Part shown: positions 12,674-24,588 of the stretch, one piece after another | Layout of the letters: each line of letters begins with the position of its first letter | Numbering within the stretch: the first letter of the stretch is position 1 | From: Lichtheimia corymbifera B2541 | Taxonomy: Eukaryota; Mucoromycota; Mucoromycetes; Mucorales; Lichtheimiaceae | Assembly (NCBI GenBank): GCA_000697475.1 | Contig: JNEU01001176.1 | Location: 62,001-126,000, forward strand | Direction: 5' to 3' | DNA: 64,000 nt | Position numbers and translations under genes: made by a program | Notes under the pieces: generated by a model | What the model was told of the DNA's origin: nothing | The model's database searches: none | What the model saw: only the letters and a program-made list of their open reading frames with translations

Positions 12674-13789
12674 ATGAGCTTGGATGACCCCATTTTATTC
12701 CTAGACGGTGGCCTAGCTACTGAACTCGAACGTGCATTTGGAAAAGACTTGTCGGGTAAAGCATACAGAGAAAAAAAAAAGGTCATAGAGTCATTGGGGG
12801 ACAACTAACAAGTAGACATTAGGGCGATTGTGGAGTGCGCAATGCCTCGATCAAGATCCTGATGCCATCAAGGTATTACTTTTTTATTTCCCAACAGAGC
12901 AGTGTCTGATATATTGCGTAGGCTGTACACGCTTCCTATTTCAAGGCTGGCGCCAATGTGGCAACAACAGCTTCTTATCAGGCATCAATACGCGGGTTTC
13001 TCGAAGCCGGCTATCAGCGTGAGGAGGCGATTCGACTTATGCGAACAAGTGTGCGATTGGCACGTGAAGCACGCGATGAGTTTGGCGGCGGCCTGGTTGC
13101 TCTTTCGATGGGATGTTATGGTGCTGTGCTTGCCAACGGTGCAGAATACACGGGAGACTATGGTGATGCTATTACGGTGGATGATCTGGTGGAATTTCAT
13201 CGAGAACGATTAGAGATCTGCCTTCAAGGTAAGTAGTACATGTGTATCAACCATTCATTCTTCTTTATCTAATAATGATGTTGTGGCAAACAAAGAACCA
13301 GGCATTGATTTCATTCTCTTTGAGACAATCCCTTCTTATTTGGAAGCACAAGCAATTCGAAAGTTGATCCATTCAAGTACATTAATGAAGCTTCCACCGG
13401 TGGGCGTATCCTTCTCATGCAACTCGGATCGTACTATTTCAGACGGCACATTGTTACATAAATGCCTTGAGGAGTTTCATTCTATGCCTCAAGTATTTGC
13501 AGTAGGCGTCAATTGCACCAAGCCTCGGTTTATTCCAGGATTGATTCAAGAGCTCACAAAGGAGAAAGAGGAAAAGACGATTTTATTATATCCTGATGGA
13601 GGAGAAGAATGGGATGCAGTGGCCCGTCATTGGAAACCAGATACACATGTTCCTATAGATATGTTTGGTTCATGCATGGCTGAATGGGCTTGCAAGCAAC
13701 TCAAGGACAAAAAGATCATGATAGGCGGGTGCTGCGGTACAGGTCCTGCTCATATAGCTAGTGTGAAAAAACATGTAGCATTGGAATAA
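12674..13789 (+). CDS. Homocysteine S-methyltransferase, 310 aa
   Basis: Exons 12674-12755, 12823-12872, 12922-13228 and 13296-13789. The protein begins LFLDGGLATELER and has the Hcy-binding barrel blocks AGANVATTASYQAS, GCYGAVLANGAEYTGDYG, FILFETIPSYLEA and GVNCTKP, ending with MIGGCCGTGPAHI. The Cys of GVNCT and the Cys pair of GGCCGT are the zinc ligands that activate homocysteine in this family. Mht1/Sam4 of yeast transfer a methyl group from S-methylmethionine or S-adenosylmethionine to homocysteine to make methionine. Length and motif order fit the cytosolic enzyme. Which methyl donor is used cannot be read from the sequence. Confidence 0.95.
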
Positions 13790-13890
13790 AACTTATGCGT
13801 TACCATTGATTGGATGAGAAGCTGTAAATGTAAAGGGCGGACCGTGGTGGGGTGTGGAACCGCTTCTCTTCGCTTTTGATCGATCACGCC

Positions 13891-16800
13891 ATGTCCCATT
13901 ACACCGACACGTATGGCAACGACGAGGCACGCACACCATCAGAAAGCTTTGTCATCTTTGGTACGGCATTTCCAGAACAGACAGAACGAGATCGACGTGC
14001 TGGTGTGAGCGACGCTGGCCAATTCGTACCAGAATGGAAACAAGAAGTCAGAGATGAAAAGGGACGACGTCGTTTCCATGGAGCGTTTACAGGTGGTTTC
14101 TCGGCAGGTTACTTCAATACTGTGGGTTCAAAAGAAGGTATATAGGATCATTTCATTCAAAAGGATTGGCGATATTGATTGATAGTGTTATGGTAGGTTG
14201 GACACCAAGCTCCTTTGTATCATCGCGATCATCTCGTATTGAAAAGCGTGAAGCAAGACCAGAGGATTTTATGGATGAAGAGGATTTAGAGGTAAATAGG
14301 GAGAATATATATACATCAGCATGGTCATTAATGATGATTCATGTAGGAATTGGCGAGTGCAAGAAAGCTTGTTGCTACGGATGAATTTGATATCTTGGGA
14401 GGGACACAACGCGAATTGCAAGCAAAACGGAGACAACAACAAGAGGATGAAGCACGTGGAGGGGTTGGATTCTTGGGATCAACATTGATGGATATGGTGG
14501 CACCTACTAAGGAATCAGTGGGTATTCGGCTCTTACAAAAGCTTGGATGGAAGCCTGGTCAAGGCATCGGCCCACGAATGACAAGGCGACAACGACGAAT
14601 GACATTTCACCAGAACGAAGAGGATGAAGAAGAGGATGAAGATATCGATGAACAAGTTACATTTGCGCCACGTGATACGCCCATTGAAAACTATACAGCC
14701 AAAACCAACACATTCGGTCTCGGCTATGAGTTAGAAAAGTACGTCCCTCAAGTGGCAGAAATGCGTCGACTGCGTGAATTACAAAGAGCAGATGCAGAGT
14801 ATGATGATGATATGGATGATACACAAAGACGAGCTGCATTTGGCGTTGCTCAAGGTCATCGTCGTCAACAAGCTGGCTTTGGACTTGGTGCACTTGAGCA
14901 AGAAGATGATGATGACGCTGATGTCTATGGCAATACGGAGATGAAGGATTATCATTATACACTCTACGAGGACGACACAGAGGGCGATTTCCTTCGCAGA
15001 GAGCAGCGCACTTCTACAAAGGAGACGACACGACAACGACATGTCCCGGAATCAGTCACCAAAACACGATGTAGCGATGGAAGATTACCGATAAAGGGAT
15101 TTTCAGTGTCTACTGAACCACAAGAGCTAGGCAAATGGTATGTGATAGTTATAATTGTTGTTGTCAGTCATTTAACATGCGATCTATGCAGGTATCGACC
15201 CCCTGAAATGCCAGCTGATTTCAATGAACGACACGCAGCAATGCAAGGTACTACCGATACGACTTCTACAGAACCACGATACAACATGACTTCAGATGAG
15301 CGAGGTGCTATACTGGGAGAAAAGCCTACCGAGCCACGTTCTGTTTTCGATTATATACCCTCCGGATCAAAGGATCAGCTTGACAGCGTCTTGAAATTCA
15401 TGACCCATAAGCGACCTGTGGATCCAACAAAGTTGACCGATTTTCCCAAGATTACCAAGCAACAAGCCAACATGGCGTTACGTGGTTTCATGCCCTTTGG
15501 CGACAATTTGAAAAAGCAAGCTCGCTATAAGAGTTATCTCGAGGATCAAGCGGGTGTTTATGGTGAACCAAAAGATGTGTTACCAGTCCCAGAAGGATTA
15601 TCGCATGAGGAAGCTTCAAAGGAATTGGATGAATTTGCCAAGGCTGCACGCATTTTCAGACCTATCAGCGCCATGATGAGTGGACGGTTCACATCAGCAA
15701 GTGAAAATACAACCACAGTTGAACAAGTATCATTCCAAGGTGGTTTGAAAACAGAGGACCAGTGGCGCAAGGAAAAGGAGATCAAAGAAAAACAAGAAGC
15801 TGAAAACCAAAAACCAGAGAAGGAGGTACGTATATTATAATGATCCAGCATTAGGTATAGTCATTAACAATGACTCTTCAACAGAAATCAACCGAAGCTC
15901 AGGCAGCATCCATGAAGATGTTTGGACAACTTACACGTACAGTGAAGCCATTTTATCCTGCAAGGCTGCTCTGTAAACGTTTCAATGTGCGCAATCCACA
16001 CCCTGACCATGATCCATCACGTGGCAATGTTGGGCATACAATGGCTGGTTCAAAGGAGGCATTGAGCGAGGAAAAAGTGGAGGATATGATGCGTCAGCGT
16101 GGCAGACCCAAGGCTATCGAGCAATGGGCCAATGATCCAACCTTAAGTGCAGTGATACCAAAACCATCGGAACGAGCTCCTCAACCTCAGCCTGACAACA
16201 AAGAACAAAAAGAGACATCAGAAACAACAACTGCAGAACCATCATCATCATCAGCTCAATCCAAGCAAGATGAAAATGCAAAGACAGCAGAAGAGGATCA
16301 GGAACAAGAGACATATGAACGACCATCCATGGATATCTTTAAAGCTATCTTTGAGAATTCAGAAGACGAAGATGAGGAAATGGAGGAACGTGATAATGAC
16401 AAGATGCAAGAACCTGCCAATGCTGAAAGCCAAGGCATGACAGAGAGACAGCCTACATTGTCAACTACCAGCAACAGCCGCCAAGATATGGATGATGATC
16501 AGGATGATGTCATGGTGGGTCCCTTACCTCCACCACCGCCACCACCAGTAAAAGAAGAGCCATCTGTACCTAAATTCACGCGTGCATCAGAACGACAAAG
16601 CGAATCAGCATCACGTAGTTTGGATACCAAGATGAATGTTGTATCGGAGAGCATTGTTGTTCAACCATTCAAAGCCCGTGAACGCGTACGTCGACGTCAT
16701 GTATCAGTATCTGAAGAAGAAAGCGAAGAAGAAGAAGAACGAAGGAGTCGTCACAAGAAGAAGCATAAAAAGGAAGAACGGAGGCACAAGAAGGAAAAGA

Positions 16801-16970
16801 AAAAGAAAGAGAAATCCAAAAAGAAGCATTCAAAGCACCGGTCGTCTGATGATGAAGATATGTTGGATGGAGCTGTTTGGGTTGAAAAAGAAGTTACTCA
16901 GCCCTCGACAAGTAATAGTAGTAGTAGTTATACTCAAAAGCGCAGAGCGCGTGCAACTGATCTTTGGTGA
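13891..16970 (+). CDS. GPATCH1: GPATCH1-like G-patch RNA-processing protein, 950 aa
   Basis: Exons 13891-14137, 14197-14291, 14347-15137, 15192-15825 and 15885-16970. The N-terminus has the family block [17 protein letters not shown] and [18 protein letters not shown], then [10 protein letters not shown]. The G-patch lies near residues 169-185 ([18 protein letters not shown]). Further blocks are [24 protein letters not shown] and [14 protein letters not shown]. The C-terminal third is acidic, then Lys/Arg/Ser-rich ([17 protein letters not shown]), typical of spliceosome-associated proteins. GPATCH1 homologues associate with late spliceosomes through DEAH helicases that the G-patch activates. 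Intron 15138-15191 is 54 nt and stop-free, so its retention would insert 18 residues. The gene follows the methyltransferase by only about 100 bp. Confidence 0.92.
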
Positions 16971-17192
16971 ATAAAATCAATCCACCGTTTATGCATGCAA
17001 ACTGGGGTAAATGCAGATTAAAATTGCCCGTAACCAATGATTGGTGAGCAGGTCACTCGGAGAGTTTCCTTTTTCATTCTTGCAGCAGCAGCACAAACAG
17101 TTTTAAGCCCGTGTTGCTCCAACCCCTTCTTCCACACATCAACTTTTTTCTTCTTCTTTATTTTATCTTTTTATCGAGCACGTGTTATTATC

Positions 17193-18883
17193 ATGGCTTA
17201 TAAACGATCGTCTACTACACCACCCACGACGGCACTGTCCTCCAAATCGACCATGTAAGCGTTGCCTTTGTCTCAACAAATGCCATCATCGCTGACCAGC
17301 CAAAGCACCAATAATGGTTCATTCACCTATGGACAGTGCAAAACGCACAACAACATCAATACGAGTATACAAAACTGGTACATTGTGGAAGAGTCATCAT
17401 CATGCATCTTTTCTTACGTGAATCGTGATGATATTAGGCAACTACGCAACTTAATCTCGTTTGCTGACAACCACACCATCTTGCATCCTTACCACGAATC
17501 CTTGTGCTTTGTAAGTTTTTCTGTTCTCTCTTTTTAAAACCTGCAGAACAGGAATAGTACTAAACGTGTCATGTATACACACTCCGAAAAAAGTACAATC
17601 CTGCCCTCGGAACGGAAACATCGCTACCGTTGCCATTTGCACCCACCACTATCGACAGCAGGTATATATATATATATATCAGGATCTATCATGATACATG
17701 TCACCCACCCTTGAATATACATTAGATGTGGTTATGTAGCTGTGGGTGGACACAGAGGCATGGCAATGGTCAAATCCATCTCGAATGATGTTGAATGGTA
17801 TGTTGTATATACATGCCTTTTTCAAAAACACTGACTCATGTCATTTTTTAAACCAGGTCAAGCACTTTGAAAGTGGGGATGGGGATGAATAACTGCATCC
17901 AGCTTTCTGGTCATTCTAACAATGAATGTCGGCTGACAATTTGCAACAATGATCAAACCATGAGCGTGTATTCAATACCAGATCTGAGAAACCTGATGAC
18001 ACTTGACCTGTCTTCAGCAGCGATCAACCAAAGTATGTATGCTTTAGCGTGCCTTTGATGATAGACTAACCTGATTTAGTATCCACGAGCCCCGATGGAA
18101 GAGCCTTGCTCACTGTGAGTGATGATGGCTACGTGTCTCTTTTTAATACACGCGATTACACGAAAACAACCAGTTTCCAGGGTACGTATTTTATGGAGGA
18201 CATGTATATGCATGCATGTGATATTGAATGCAACAATGATGTAGTTAGCGATGGTGGGCCAGTGTTGGCGTGTGCCTGGAACGACGACAACAACATGATA
18301 GCCGTTGGTAGCCATGAAGGCACGGTGCATGTGTATGACGTTCGTCAATCTCATCATGCGCTAGCCAAGATTGGATCAACAGAGGTACGTAAATGAGCTG
18401 TGCAAGATCGCCGTGGTGTGAAACAGAAAGTTTATAATTCTGTTTTCTGTAAATTAGGCAAGGAGTACTCGTAATGCACCTCGTAGCATCCGATTTAGTC
18501 ACAGTCCACTTGATCTTTTAGTCTATGCAGAGGTAACACTTTATACACAACATGCTGTAACACAGGGAAATGTACGTACTCACGTCCCATCTCTTTGTTT
18601 ACGCAGCATGTATCCAATATAAACATTGTGGATACACGAACATTTGAAACTCGTCAAGTGGTTCGGTTAGGTCCGGATGATTGCGATACTCATATTGCAG
18701 GCATTGACCTATCCCCTGATAATCGATCCATCTATGCAGGTAAGATATATAAATAATACATGTCCTTATCATATGCTCATTCTGGTTTTTGTCATACGCA
18801 TCACAGGCCTGGAAACCGACATGGTCCAGATTGACATCGACACAGCCGTACGACGTCAGTTCCCCAGTGCACGCCTCTTTTAA
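17193..18883 (+). CDS. DUF2415 WD40-repeat protein, 371 aa
   Basis: Exons 17193-17254, 17300-17510, 17594-17661, 17726-17797, 17857-18032, 18080-18181, 18245-18384, 18458-18532, 18607-18739 and 18807-18883. Frame continuity fixes the third exon start at 17594, after a TACTAAAC branch box. Recognisable blocks are LPFAPTTIDSRCGYVAVGG, LTICNNDQTMSVYSIPDL, ISTSPDGRALLTVSDDGYV and VLACAWNDDNNMIAVGSHEG, then the DUF2415 block RSIRFSHSPLDLLVYAEH, IVDTRTFETRQVVRL and IAGIDLSPDNRSIYAGLE. The family is fungal and poorly characterised. A seven-bladed propeller scaffold is expected; no enzyme activity is indicated. The first two exons, before the conserved part, are the least certain. Confidence 0.85.
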
Positions 18884-19074
18884 TTGTTCCCTATACCATT
18901 GCATCTCCCCCACCACACTCATCATCATCATCTTCATCGTCTTCATGTTGCTTAATAGAATCTGATTTTTTTTGGCTTGTAAATGAATGATAATTCTTTT
19001 ATGGTGTTCCAATGTTATGCTACAGATATATAAAATATGATGAAAAAAATTTGGATCTACATGAATGAAATCGC

Positions 19075-20292
19075 TTATCGTCGCTTCTTGCTTCGTCCAC
19101 TGCCAGTCTATTGGTTTCATGGTGAGTATGTGAGTGTGTTCCATCCATGTAAGCAAAACCTTTACCTCTGATCTTTGTCGTTTGCGATTGAGGACGTTGC
19201 GGAATCTTTGATTTTCTTCTTCTTCGACGTCCTTGATGCCCACAAGGTTGCTGAAATCATTAAGGTTCTATAAAGAGAGAGATATATCAGTGACACCCAC
19301 GATTTGGCTAATTCCATCCAACAATACATACATCGAATTCACTCTCGAATTGCATGCGATTCTTCTTTGCATTGATGCGTTTCTTTTCTTTGCGTGTCAC
19401 TGCCAAACGGACATAGTTGTCTTCTTCGTACTTGCGTTTCTCAGCAATTTGATGATCCAAACGGTCGCCAAGGATGGCGCTTTCTGTGACACCACCATGT
19501 ACATCACTTTCTTCAGGAGCATCGTTCATATCCGCCATAAGATCACGAATGACACGAGACCGTGATGCCTTTTCTCGTAGACGAGCTTCTTGTTTCTCGC
19601 GTTTGCTTGCTTTGGTACCATCCTCATCAAATACCACAGGAGCCATCTTGGGAGGTCGATAAACGCCCTTCTTTCCATCCTCCTCTTCCTCTTCCTCTTC
19701 CTCATTGTCTTCATCGTCGTCACGTGCCAACAAGTTCATTGGGTTGGGTTTGAATGCAAGTGGATCAGCAGTAGTGGCATCCTCCTGTTGTTGCTGTTGT
19801 TGGGTGCCCATGACAGCTGCACGAACAAGTTTATCAATCTGGTATTTGAGCTTGGCTTCGACTGGCTTCATCTTGTCAAGAATAACTCGTAACTCGACAA
19901 GCGACTCGATCACTGGGTGTTGGTGAATAGATCGGCCACTGAGCTTCATGTGGACAATGTATGCAAGTTGTGTAATGTACTGGAGCATGAGCTGGTACTT
20001 GACTTCGAGAAACGATACACCTTTACTCGTCTTGATCTCGCCATCGTGATATCTATGGAGCGACATGTCGTAAGAGATCGGATTCAATATACTATAACAG
20101 CCTTAAGGCTTACTTTTGGACGATCGGCTTCAGTTGTGTCTTGAGCTCGGTCACTCTTTGCTTGAGATCACCAACCAACTTTGTCAATTCAGGCACTAGA
20201 ACAAGATAGCTCAGTTATCATGTGTGTGATCCAGTGTGTATAAAGCAACAGCGATCACTACCTGTCGTTACTGCCTCTTCGCTGGCTGCCAT
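19075..20292 (-). CDS. LCP5: Lcp5/neuroguidin family (Sas10/Utp3/C1D domain) ribosome-biogenesis protein, 322 aa
   Basis: Exons in coding order: 20262-20292, 20114-20195, 19332-20052, 19166-19267 and 19075-19107. The Sas10/C1D block follows the first coiled segment: GVSFLEVKYQLMLQYITQLA, MKLSGRSIHQHPVIESLVEL and KMKPVEAKLKYQIDKLVR. Then come an acidic stretch (DDDEDNEEEEEEEED), YRPPKMAPVVFDED and a basic tail ending GSGRSKKRR. Yeast Lcp5 is an SSU processome component bound to U3 snoRNP and needed for 18S rRNA maturation in the nucleolus; neuroguidin is the animal counterpart. The gene lies tail-to-tail with the DUF2415 gene, with 191 bp between stops. Confidence 0.92.
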
Positions 20293-20676
20293 TGGTATAT
20301 GCAAATAAAGAAAGAAGAGCTACAAGCGGTGAATAATATTTTTGAGCGGGTAACTAACTCCTCCTCCAACAGCCAAATAGGAAAATTGGTGTCACGCCCG
20401 AATGATAATCATTAGAAAAGCCCCAATAGATAACACGCTGCATAAAGCATTCTCCAATATCCTCAACCATTTCAATAAAATATAATGTGATCTATCCCAA
20501 CCAAAGATACAATAACATGAATTCCCGGCTGTTGTCAAGCAACGTGGCATGGCGTTGCTATGTAAGCTTGTATCCATCTTTGCCCGAAACATCCGTCACT
20601 ACACTCCATTGCCAACATTGATATCCGATAAAAAGTGGTATCGTTCATATGGTGTCTTTATGTCCATAGTATATTA
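20293..20676. other. Intergenic region, no gene seen
   Basis: This lies between the start of the Lcp5-like gene and the stop of the BolA gene, both on the minus strand. It holds the Lcp5 promoter and the BolA 3' UTR. No convincing ORF or RNA structure is seen. Confidence 0.5.
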
Positions 20677-21064
20677 CTATTCTTGTTGCTTCTTTTCCCA
20701 TTCCTCGGGCGTGTAAGATTTCTATATTGATAGGGACAATGAATGTTTGTTTTTACCATGATTTGCTCCAAACTTTACCTGTGAAAAGGCGTGTACTTTG
20801 CTGATCTCATCTTTGAGAGAGTCGTTGACGAGGCGGTGTCTTGCTAGTAGACGCTTTTCACGAAAGAGGGGGGAAACGATCACGACTTGGAACATTTGGC
20901 CACAACCACCCGATTGGTCTTCTACTTCCTATTGAAACAGAGTGAGGAATGGGGTTGTCGTATCTTTAAGACATTGAGCACCGTACCACATGTTGAGCTT
21001 GGAGACGATCAGTGATAGTTTCCTTGAGAGATTCGGCTGTGATTCCCGAGTGAGGAGCTGACAT
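20677..21064 (-). CDS. BOL2: BolA-family protein (Bol2/Fra2-like), 90 aa
   Basis: Exons in coding order: 20987-21064, 20779-20928 and 20677-20721. The 90-residue protein is one BolA domain: [20 protein letters not shown], then [34 protein letters not shown] and [17 protein letters not shown]. The SGGCG cysteine and the RHRLVN histidine are the residues BolA proteins use with monothiol glutaredoxins to hold a [2Fe-2S] cluster. Fra2/Bol2 acts in cytosolic iron sensing. I chose ATG 21064 because the domain begins right there and no mitochondrial presequence is needed. An upstream ATG at 21238 opens an Arg-rich leader that ends in a stop, so a spliced mitochondrial isoform cannot be fully excluded. 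Confidence 0.92.
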
Positions 21065-21383
21065 CGTATATATACGAAAGAGAGAGAGAGAGATAAGAGT
21101 TCAGTTATCGTGACGGCTTCAGGTGGAGGAGTGGAATAGCTGTTTCCAGGGAAATGATGATAACAGGACAAATGATCGGTTGACACGATATATTGGATAA
21201 AAGAGGATTGGGCGGCGTGCAAAGGCTCCAAGCAGCATGAATTTATTGACTCCAGCGGAAGAGAGAAGGATGAGTCGTGGTGGTGGTGGGGCTGATACAA
21301 GGACACACCTTACACTGCTTTCTTTTCCTTTCTTTTCTTTCTTATACACTCTTTTTATCAAAGCTGCTATTGAATGGTATTCC
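21065..21383. promoter_or_regulatory. Shared divergent promoter region of BolA and EH-domain genes
   Basis: The two genes start 319 bp apart on opposite strands. The interval carries a GA/CT run (about 21078-21094) and TTTCC/TTTTC tracts (about 21316-21345). No TATA box is obvious. Co-regulation is possible but not shown. Confidence 0.4.
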
Positions 21384-23231
21384 ATGAATAAACTCAAGAC
21401 AACGTTTCTACGCACACACAGTACCCGCCCATCCGATGAGAGACGATCGCTACAGTTTGCAAGAAAACTGAATGCTGCGCAACTGACAGCCTTTGATGAC
21501 CCGAACAGCCCCAATGCTATACCATCTTTGCGACCCGATGAATTGTGTGAGATGGAACGTATTGCTTATCAGACGTGGTGGAAGGACTTGGATCCTTTTT
21601 CAATTGGCCATCTTGACAATGAAGCCATGCTAAAGTTTGTGCGAGGTTGCTGTCTTCCAGAAGTCAAGTTGGAACAGGTACATTTCCCCGTTTCAGATCT
21701 GAGGAGCGTGTTGTGCATACTAACCATCACCCAATGCATATAGATTCTTTTACTTTTCCAAGATGGCAAGACGAATGGATTGGATGAACATCAGTTCTAT
21801 GCTATGTTACGGCTAATTGCACATGCCCAAAATGGCAGGACCATCAGTCGTGATATGGTCTATTTGGGAGGTAAGGATTACACATATCACGCGATATCAT
21901 ATGGTGTTGACACTCGTATGCATGCAGCTCCAGTGCCCAAATTCCAAACAAACGCGATCGATGCTCTTATCAAACCAGCTGCTGCTGCTGCTACTGCCAC
22001 ACCCAAAGTATCATCCTCATCCACATGTGGTACAACGACAGGCTCTGCTCCTTCTTGGCAGTCGGGAACAACAACACGCAATTCTTGGATCCAGCCCAGC
22101 CCATCATCCACCACTACTGTTGCTAGGCAACAACAACAGCAACAACAACAGCGCCCCACTTCATGGTATGTTGGTCAACAACCCTTACCAATGTATGATC
22201 CTGCGCCATCAGCACCATTCTTGTCGCCACCGCCACCACAGCAAACAACTACCACTACTACGACGACCAACGATCGTTCTCCATTCAGGCAGGATAATAA
22301 GCAATACGCGGCAGCAGGATTGAATAGCTGGTCTCAGCAACTCCCATCCTCTCAACAACCCATGTCACATTCAAGTACGACGACTATCAGCGGCAAAAGT
22401 ACCAACAATGAGCAAAAGCACCAGTATACCCATTCTCGTTCACGTTCCGTGCCTTATTCAGTACCTCAGCCAGCCACTGCTCAATCAATAACACAACAAA
22501 CGCCATCAACAAGCGTGTTTAAGTTTGATACAGTAGCTGCAACTCCCTCCAAACAACAACAACGACCTGCACCACTTTCATCACGTGTTTCCATGGATGC
22601 AGATTCATTTCAGCGTTTATCGTCTGCTATTGACACTGGTCAATCCTTGTTGTTGACAAAAAAGTTTGTTCCGCCCAAAGCATCCAACAATCCGTTTGAG
22701 AGTGCTATCGATGAATCTCCCAAGCATGAGTCGTCCTCAGCTGCTGCCAAATACAGCCCATTTGCAGATGATCTGGATAACCAATCAACACCTCGAGCCT
22801 CCATGTCATCGTCTTCTTTTCAACCAGCACAAGAAAATAAGCAACAGCAGCAGGAGAGGGTGGAAGGGGGAAAGGAGGCAAGTGCACCACCTTGGACTAG
22901 CATCAATCGACATCCAAACAAACAAAATATATACCCACCTCCAGTACCTTCTCAAGCGACAAAACCAGCATTTCCCAAATATGCTCGCAACATTCAACCT
23001 TCTCTAGCACTGAGACGGACACAAAGTTACCGTTCATCCGACGCTGTTACTACTGTTTCTGCAACAATGGATCCCTTCAACATGACAGATCCACAATCGA
23101 CACCCACCATCATCCATCATCATACAACTACTACTACATCTACATCTACTAATACTCCACCTATCGCATTCTCACACGGCAACAAGCTCTTTCGACATAG
23201 ATCGGATGGTTCAGCATTAATGCGACGATAG
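21384..23231 (+). CDS. EH-domain protein with long low-complexity tail, 593 aa
   Basis: Exons 21384-21677 and 21744-23231. Residues about 50-125 form an EH/EF-hand-like module: YQTWWKDLDPFSIGHLDNEA, FVRGCCLPEVKLEQILLLFQ and DGKTNGLDEHQFYAMLRLIA. EH domains bind NPF peptides in endocytic adaptors. The remaining 450 residues are Ser/Thr/Pro/Gln-rich, contain NPFESAIDE (a possible NPF motif) near residue 413, and otherwise show no fold. I prefer ATG 21384 over an in-frame ATG at 21237 because the intervening region is pyrimidine-rich like a leader. Partners and pathway are inferred from the EH domain only. Confidence 0.8.
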
Positions 23232-23621
23232 CCACTTTATTACCAATCATTGTTATCCCTCTTTGTTGTTTCCTACATATAAAAATTCACCGATTTCCCA
23301 TGTATTAATTACCTCCACACGCTATACGTGATCCGCATGATTGAAACCTTGATATGTTTTGTTTCTGGTCAAACTTTCCGAACTATTGGTAACCAAGATC
23401 TAGGTATCTTGGGAGATCGATTGATCGATCGATCATAACTCACCGAGTTTACGGATGAGACAATCACACAGCATATAGCATATTGTATTTATTCCTTCAT
23501 ATGCAAGATCTCAGATTGAACCCTGAATATCCACCGGTTTCTCCTTGCATGAATGTCTGTAAAATAAAAGATGAATGTACCCAGGATGAAAACATTATCA
23601 TCATCAAATCACTTATTCAAA
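23232..23621. other. Intergenic region upstream of the esterase
   Basis: No gene seen. It contains an AT-rich ACATATAAAAATTC (23275) far upstream of the esterase ATG and a GATCGATTGATCGATCGATC palindromic stretch near 23417-23436. In-frame ATGs at 23571 and 23586 precede the signal peptide and would add about 17 or 12 residues if used. Confidence 0.5.
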
Positions 23622-24482
23622 ATGCGTTATATTACCCTCATTGGTGCCATTTGCCTTGCTACCACTTCCACGGTCTCTGCCTTGGATAAGATCATTGCTT
23701 ATGCTGACAGTTTCACTGACAATGGCAATGACTACAAGAACAGTGGTTTCCCTCCTTCCCCTCCTTACTGGAAAGGCCGTTTCTCCAATGGACCTACATG
23801 GCTCGAGCACGTTGCTGATGCTCTTCCCGACACCAAGGTGATCAACAATGGCCATGGTGGTGCTACCACCGATAATGCCCATGCCTACAGTGAGTTTAAT
23901 GGCTATGTGGTACCTGGTACGCTGCAACAAGCGGAGGAGATCGAAGTGAATGGCACTCCCGATGACTTGTACATCATTTACATTGGTTACAATGACTTGA
24001 ATGCTATCCTCAACCCTGACATGTACAACGTGGTCAAGAAGAACTTCACTATTGAGGATGTTGCTAACGGTGCTGTGAAGACCGCCGAAAAGTTGAAGGA
24101 AAAGTATGGTGCCAAGGAATTCTGTGTTATGAATGTTCCTCCTTTCTATCACTGGCCTGTTATCGAAAAAGAAGACAAGGCCAAGGCTAAGAAGCTTATT
24201 AACGATTACAATGACCTCTCTAAGTCCAAGTTTGAAGAGATTGAGGGTATCAATGTCAAGTTTTTGGACGACAATGCCTTTTTCGAAGATTTGATTGCCA
24301 ACGCCGACAAGCTTGGATTGCGTACAGATAACGGCCCTTGTGACCCTGGTATTGGCAAGACCGACGTTTGTGATGATCCCAAGGACCACTTTTACTGGGA
24401 CAGCTATCATCCCGAAGCTAAGGCTCACAAGGCTTTGGGTGAATGGGCTCTCAAGAACCTCAAGAAGAACTATGATTTCTAG
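23622..24482 (+). CDS. Secreted SGNH/GDSL-family esterase or lipase, 286 aa
   Basis: Single exon. It starts with a signal peptide (MRYITLIGAICLATTSTVSA). SGNH blocks follow: nucleophile Ser in IIAYADSFTDNGND (ADS in place of GDS), the block II glycine region (NNGHGGATTDNAHAYSEF), GYNDLN with the oxyanion Asn, and the DxxH pair in YWDSYHPEAKAH. This order matches phospholipase/thermolabile-haemolysin-type GDSL hydrolases, which cleave acyl esters outside the cell. The codon choice is strongly biased to C-ending and AAG codons, unlike most neighbours but like the RPL19 gene, which suggests high expression. With no intron, retro- or horizontal origin is also possible. The substrate is unknown. 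Confidence 0.9.
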   Translation: MRYITLIGAICLATTSTVSALDKIIAYADSFTDNGNDYKNSGFPPSPPYWKGRFSNGPTWLEHVADALPDTKVINNGHGGATTDNAHAYSEFNGYVVPGTLQQAEEIEVNGTPDDLYIIYIGYNDLNAILNPDMYNVVKKNFTIEDVANGAVKTAEKLKEKYGAKEFCVMNVPPFYHWPVIEKEDKAKAKKLINDYNDLSKSKFEEIEGINVKFLDDNAFFEDLIANADKLGLRTDNGPCDPGIGKTDVCDDPKDHFYWDSYHPEAKAHKALGEWALKNLKKNYDF

Positions 24483-24588
24483 ACAATTTTAAATCATGAT
24501 TAAATAAACAACTTGCAGTTATCAACAGGTCTTTATGTATATACAGTGTTTGATGCAAAACTATATACAAGGATAGGGGTTACTCTTT

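Noticed and set aside
17547..17661. DUF2415 third exon starting at the first AG (17546)
   Set aside because: Both frames it allows lead to stops at the next exon; starting at 17594 gives LPFAPTTIDSRCGYVAVGG, which fits the family.
23613..24428. Long minus-strand ORF (271 codons) opposite the esterase
   Set aside because: A shadow frame caused by strong codon bias on the plus strand; the plus frame has the signal peptide and all SGNH blocks.
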